From the NCBI RefSeq assembly GCF_964340395.1, contig NC_135554.1, positions 496,001-560,000 on the forward strand: a stretch of 64,000 nucleotides of DNA, in the 5' to 3' direction. The DNA comes from Glandiceps talaboti (Eukaryota > Hemichordata > Enteropneusta > Spengelidae). The first letter of the stretch is position 1, and every line of letters starts with the position of its first letter. The translations under genes were made by a program, and so were the position numbers. Of the stretch, positions 59,646-64,000 are shown piece by piece. The notes below the pieces were generated by a model. That model made no database searches. It was given only the letters and a program-made list of their open reading frames with translations, and was not told where the DNA came from.

Positions 59646-59870
59646 GTTTCCAAGCAACCTCAACAAAGGGTAATCTTTGTGCTATTGACAGATAGGTGTA
59701 AAGTACCCATGAAAGATTTAATAATTTCATGACATCAATAACATTAACAATAACCTTTCATTTTAGACTGAGATGGGAAGCATTCTCTCATGACAAGAAT
59801 CATGTTTTTTTACCCAAAATGCACTTTTCAGAGGTAATCACACAGAGATTTAAAAGATCTTGCAACTTAC

Positions 59871-60025
59871 ATCTGTATTTTCACATGTTAACAACTTTGC
59901 ATTGTCTACACTTGGTACATTTTGAAATGTTCCAATTGGTTCATTTTGGTCCATTGCCCAATCAGCACGCCTTGCTTGAAGTATAAACCCACGAAAAGTA
60001 GCACCATTACTTCCTTGTATTGTCA
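59871..60025 (-). CDS. FRRS1: FRRS1-like gene, exon: N-terminal part of Reeler domain
   Basis: The exon is 155 bp, with acceptor ttatacag just above 60025 and donor gtaagt just below 59871. The first two bases (TG) complete a codon from an upstream exon, most likely Val or Leu. It then reads TIQGSNGATFRGFILQARRADWA, EPIGTFQNVPS and LLTCENTD. 'G..FRGFILQAR' and 'IGTF' are diagnostic Reeler-domain motifs. The exon with the signal peptide and the Reeler start was not found in the remaining 4 kb and is presumably beyond 64000. A short tandem repeat (60113-60305) begins about 90 bp upstream of the acceptor. Confidence 0.9.
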
Positions 60026-60112
60026 CTGTATAATTAAAAATAGAGTAAAAAAAATAACGCTAATTAAGTAATGATTTTTATGACAAATTGAAAGATTAAT
60101 GACATTAATGAC

Positions 60113-60305
60113 AGTCCTGAATTTCAGTCCAGCAGCAGTCCTGAATTTCAGACATGTGCGCAGTCCTGAATTTCAGACAGGCATGCAGTTCTGAATTTTA
60201 GACATGCATGCAGTCCTGAATTTCAGACATGCGCGCAGTCCTGAATTTCAGTCATGCATGCAGTTTTGAATTTTAGACAGACATGCAGTCCTGAATTTTC
60301 AGTCC
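60113..60305. repeat. Short tandem repeat, about eight 22-28 bp units
   Basis: Units 'cagtcctgaatttcagacat' + 'gcatg' vary in length. Followed to 60390 by imperfect palindromic CTGCAGGACTG text. Lies just upstream of a Reeler exon acceptor. Confidence 0.85.
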
Positions 60306-60488
60306 TGCAGCAGGACTGACTCTTTTTGGATGCCAGAATCCAGCAGCATTCCTGCTGCAGGACTGTGGCAGGAATGCATGCATGACTGCGGAAAATTTTT
60401 CCCTGTGTAAGTGTTATAGGTAAGCTATGCTTGCGCTACCCATTCACCACTGTTGCATATGGAAAAGAAAAAGTCAAATGGCAAAAAA

Positions 60489-61120
60489 CAAGCGACCTAT
60501 CAGTCAGAATAGATCCGCTGTTCTTTTTAGTTTTTATTTTGGTAGCGATGTAATAAAGTGGTTAGTGGTTTAAAACACATTTTACACAGAAAGTTGGTAA
60601 ACTATTTTTATACCATAGTCACCATTTTATAAAAAAATTTACTGTTATGAAAATTACACAAAATTTCAGAAAAATACAATGACTGGGAAATGCGCACACA
60701 CACACACACGTGCACACACACACACACACACACAAAGGATTTTTGAGGTTGGCTACAAATAATTCCAGTGTCTTACAGCTTTAACCCTGGAAAATTTTAA
60801 TAATGAATGAAATAAACTAGGGATCTAAAATAATTTTGAGGCAATTGGAATTTCAATTTTCTAACAAATTTACCAAAAACACTGTCCATAAGCTTAATTG
60901 TCAACAACATTCAACTTGTAGTAGACATAACATAATCTAATATTTAAAATTTATGGAGTGTCGTGTGACCGGCACCTGTCAGCAGACTCGGCCAATTTAT
61001 TTTGATCATTCCATTGTATTTAAACCTTGTACTTGATATTTCACAATATTTATAAATCTCAACAAAATACCTCAATATGCTTCACCTCGCTCGTACTCAA
61101 AGCAGCCCTGGTATGCAGGG
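60489..61120 (+). mobile_element. Family D dispersed repeat, copy 3, without the MITE
   Basis: Matches 7670-8920 with the central MITE absent ('gtagtagacataacataatc' in place of it). A CA tract is at 60693-60735. Confidence 0.8.
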
Positions 61121-62054
61121 TTCTCCCAAGCTTGAGAGTAGTCTCGGATACTAATTAATATTCATACTAATTTACATAATTAATATTCATGAATAAATTA
61201 ATGGTACACTCAAAGTACATGGTGTATGATCAAAGTTGCTAATGAAAAAGTTAAAACCAACTTTTCTTTCTCTACAGATTTATAACTCTAATCTCAATCT
61301 TTGCACATCGATTTTTTTCAATCACAGTTTTTGATTAGTTTTCTCAGAAAAGCTAAAGTTGTTTCAATCAAACTAAATATCCAAAGACGACTGCAGTTTC
61401 AAAACTCTAAAAAGTTGCGTATATCCACACATACGCATCGCGTTTAGACGAAATCTCGTGATACATGAGACCTCGCGATAGTTTGTGACGTCACCACCCG
61501 CCATTTTGAAAATTACATGTTTTCATCGTCGTGCTATGTACGATGTCAAACTACCAACTAAAAGTGTTTTCAGAGTAAAATTGAACAGAAAACTAATGAT
61601 CGGACACAACGTCAACACTTTATAAAGGTATATGAGGCTGTTATACTTTTTTTACGACGCTGAAGAATGCTAGTCGAAAGTCTGCAGCATCGTGTATGCC
61701 CTGTAATTCACACGTACTCACTGTACTCGAGATATCAATGTATAGCGTCAGCTGTTGTCAGTTCACACTTCGTCTTTATAAATAGAATAGTCGAGTATTT
61801 GTCATTATTGGTCGTCTACATTGTTCTTTCTCAAAGACATTTTAATACTTCATTATCTTTTAAATCAATACGTCCATGTGGGCAGAAAATGAAAGTACAA
61901 TTATTAAAGTGAGTGTGTGTGGGGTGTCGAATGGTAACCAATTGTGACACTTGAAGGTGGTGGACGGTGACTTTGAGTAGTGGTCGCCAAGACTGAGTCC
62001 CGGACGCTAGCGTCCGGTGCCGTCCAGTGTGAGGAGATCCCTGGGTATGATCAC
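61121..62054. promoter_or_regulatory. CpG-richer stretch with promoter-like motif cluster
   Basis: Within 61450-61510: CTCGCGATA (61472-61480), TGACGTCA (61486-61493) and CCGCCATTTTG (61499-61509), motifs resembling TCTCGCGA, CRE and YY1 sites of housekeeping promoters. Downstream on + is an 81-codon ORF (61667-61912) ending near a GTGAGT. No known gene is attached, so promoter activity is only a guess. Confidence 0.25.
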
Positions 62055-62985
62055 TGACATGACTAGAGAGAACCTTTTCGGATTTACATGTAAAACGGGG
62101 AAAGATACGCAAAACATAATGCAAAGTCTGAAGCCAAATTAAAGTTGTAATTATTTTAATTATTTTTACTTGCCAAATATTTGCATTTTGGAAATGGCAA
62201 GACATGTTCATGTCGTTTACATCACAGATAACTAACACTAGTTATCTGTGTTTAAATGTAAACTGTCGGCCAATACAATAAACAAAGTTTGGTCGATTCA
62301 CCGTACTGCTCTTAACTGCACCCGCACATCTTTATGGCTGAGTCATGCCTTGCCTTGCGCATGCGAGTTGTCTTCATTCTATTTCACTGTCACTCCAAAT
62401 TGCACGACAATATAGAATTAATCACAAGTTACATGTTATCTGAAAACATCAAACTTTTATAGTGGGTCTGAATTGTGATTTTAGGGAGTACCAAGAACTC
62501 CTGTGTTGCTGCTGGCTGTGGAAAATCGCCCGGTCAAACGAGGCCAGCTTCAACTTCCGGGTCAAATCAGTCTTTTCTACCGAAAATTCTTGAACGGCCC
62601 GTACCGTTACACAACGATCCTACTAAATTTACTTGCCATGGTTATTTAAAACACATAAATATCCACCTTTTTGTGAAATTTGTAAACTTTCCAGTCCCTA
62701 TTGAGGAAACTACATGTATGAGCGAAAAACTGGGTCGAAATTTCATGGCCTCAAGTATGCGTCCCGAATTCTTCAGAAAATCGGTATTCCTAAATGTAAT
62801 GCCAAAATTTATTTTGCTGGCACGAAAGAAGAGATGTCAGTTAAGGTTTAGGCGTTTTCAGTATCTAAAATGGGGGACTATAGTGAAAGTTACAAAAAAA
62901 TATCAAATGCAAGTATACTACTTGCATTTTCTTGCCATTTTGAAAATATCAAAAAAATAAGGCCTGTGAGCAGCCATTCAAAGTG
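62055..62985 (+). repeat. Family F dispersed repeat, copy 2
   Basis: Close match to 53151-53981. It shows the uninterrupted sequence 'gtgagcagccattcaaag' where the LINE tail begins in copy 1. Confidence 0.8.
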
Positions 62986-63009
62986 TAACGGTCGCTATCT
63001 GGAGGATAG

Positions 63010-63662
63010 ATTGTATGCAAATGAGGGTATTGCGGACTGGCTGATTATGTAGAAGGTGTGCAAAATTTGGATTTGAAGTTTACAACCGTGTTTCGAACAA
63101 ACACTTGTCATTTGGGCACACAATGCGTAGAATTATGACTATAGCACATATTACATTGCTTGTTTGACGTCAATAGTGTCTTTTGAAAAGTGGCAGTTTA
63201 CTTAAAGTCTCGTGGACTGATTTCCAATATGGCGTCGGTCACAATGCTCATTAACATATTAATTTTTTTGTTAAATTACAAAAAAAATCATAAAAAATAG
63301 AAAAGAAGATGTGCTGACTTGAAATTAACAAATCTGAGTAAGCTACCCCCTGCGCATCAACACACCAGATATCAAAGCAATCTGACGAGTAGTATTTGAG
63401 GAGATGATGAAAATATCATTTTTTGAAAAAAAATCATAAAGAATTGAAAATGGCACAGATCAACTTGGCATGAACAAATCTGAATAGCCTCCCCCCAAGG
63501 GAACATGCACACCAAATATCGAAGAATTCTGACTGTCACTTTCGGAGAAGATGATGAAAATATAAAAAGTTGACAGACACCCATGATTCACCTATACTCT
63601 ATACCTCAATACCCACCTATACCTAAAGCTACGCTTTCAGCTTTTGCTGACAGCAGAGCTAA
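63010..63662 (+). mobile_element. Family E dispersed repeat, copy 3 (most complete)
   Basis: Runs from 'tatgcaaatgagggtattgc' to 'gctgacagcagagctaataa' and provides the uninterrupted reference for the hAT-like insertion at 10435-12326. Confidence 0.75.
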
Positions 63663-64000
63663 TAAAAAGTTGTTCGCCAGTGGCAAATCAAAATTTGTGC
63701 CAAATTAAAATCAATGGCCATTCCCCTGACTGAAAAGCAAGGTAATTCATATGACCATGTTCTTTAAAGTCAGGTGAGAAGAAAATCCTATCAGTGTTAC
63801 AAATGTGCATGTTATTTGTACTTGGAATAAGCCTCAAAGAGTTTTGGCCATTCTATGACTTCGGAGTTAGCCATGCAGGCGTTACTTGAAAATTTAAATT
63901 AGCTATTCAAATAGAGTTGCCTAGAAAATTTAATCATCTAACGAGAATGTTCAAAACAACAGACACAACTCAGAAATCATCAGAATTACAACCTTTCTGT
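63663..64000. other. Intron or upstream region, nothing recognised
   Basis: Searched on the minus strand for the missing first Reeler exon (signal peptide, Cys..Met.Pro.His); none seen. Confidence 0.4.

Noticed and set aside
62475-62960. THAP-type zinc finger gene suggested by SCVAAGCGKS
   Set aside because: The rest of the THAP signature (C2CH spacing, AVPTIF block) is not present and the frame is not conserved in the sister copy at 53526.

Overview
This window looks like nuclear DNA from an animal with a large, repeat-rich genome, most plausibly a marine invertebrate and perhaps a non-vertebrate deuterostome. It is AT-rich, has canonical GT-AG splice sites, contains no operon-like gene packing, and carries a mix of mobile elements typical of such genomes: Penelope-like, DIRS-like, L2/CR1/Jockey-type LINEs, hAT-like, MULE-like and Helitron2-like. 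The exact phylum cannot be told from sequence reading alone.

One protein-coding host gene is recognisable. It runs on the minus strand across almost the whole window. Five short exons (59871-60025, 48407-48510, 44715-44820, 31113-31319, 1838-1936) join in frame. They encode most of a Reeler domain, a Pro/Thr-rich linker and the first part of a DOMON domain, which is the arrangement of ferric-chelate reductase 1 (FRRS1/SDR2) family proteins. The first exon (signal peptide and start of Reeler) and the last exons (rest of DOMON, and cytochrome b561 if present) lie outside the window. Its four visible introns are about 29.2, 13.4, 3.6 and 11.4 kb, and nearly everything else in the window is intronic repeat.

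Region by region: 1-4.9 kb holds family A repeats, a 27-bp minisatellite touching the DOMON intron, and the first Helitron2-like copy inside a 48-bp minisatellite. 5-16 kb holds LINE debris, repeat families D and E, a MITE with long inverted ends, an hAT-like element with an 8-bp duplication, a MULE-like foldback with a 9-bp duplication, and a full-length family A copy. 16.4-20.1 kb is a decayed LINE whose ORF1 is split by a Helitron2-like copy. 20.1-23.5 kb is a minus-strand DIRS-like element. 25.4-26.8 kb is an L2-like LINE. 27-31.1 kb has two more Helitron2-like copies and a foldback element. 31.3-38.2 kb holds family H and G repeats and two LINE fragments. 38.2-40.8 kb has a 66-bp hairpin within (TA)n, two Penelope-like endonuclease fragments and a TA-flanked element. 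43.4-44 kb is a LINE 3' fragment. 45-48.2 kb is a huge 31-bp minisatellite that makes up most of one intron. 48.7-53 kb has families A and D with nested MITE and Helitron. 54-56.2 kb is a LINE with an uninterrupted 646-codon reverse transcriptase ORF. 56-64 kb is more tandem and dispersed repeats around the Reeler exon.

The strongest mobile-element result is a family of six non-autonomous Helitron2/Helentron-like elements. They share a hairpin at each end, asymmetric inverted repeats (TAGTCCCCGC near one end, GCGGGGACTA at the other), a variable number of 151-bp internal tandem units, and insertion between A and A with no target duplication. Empty-site comparisons within the window support this.
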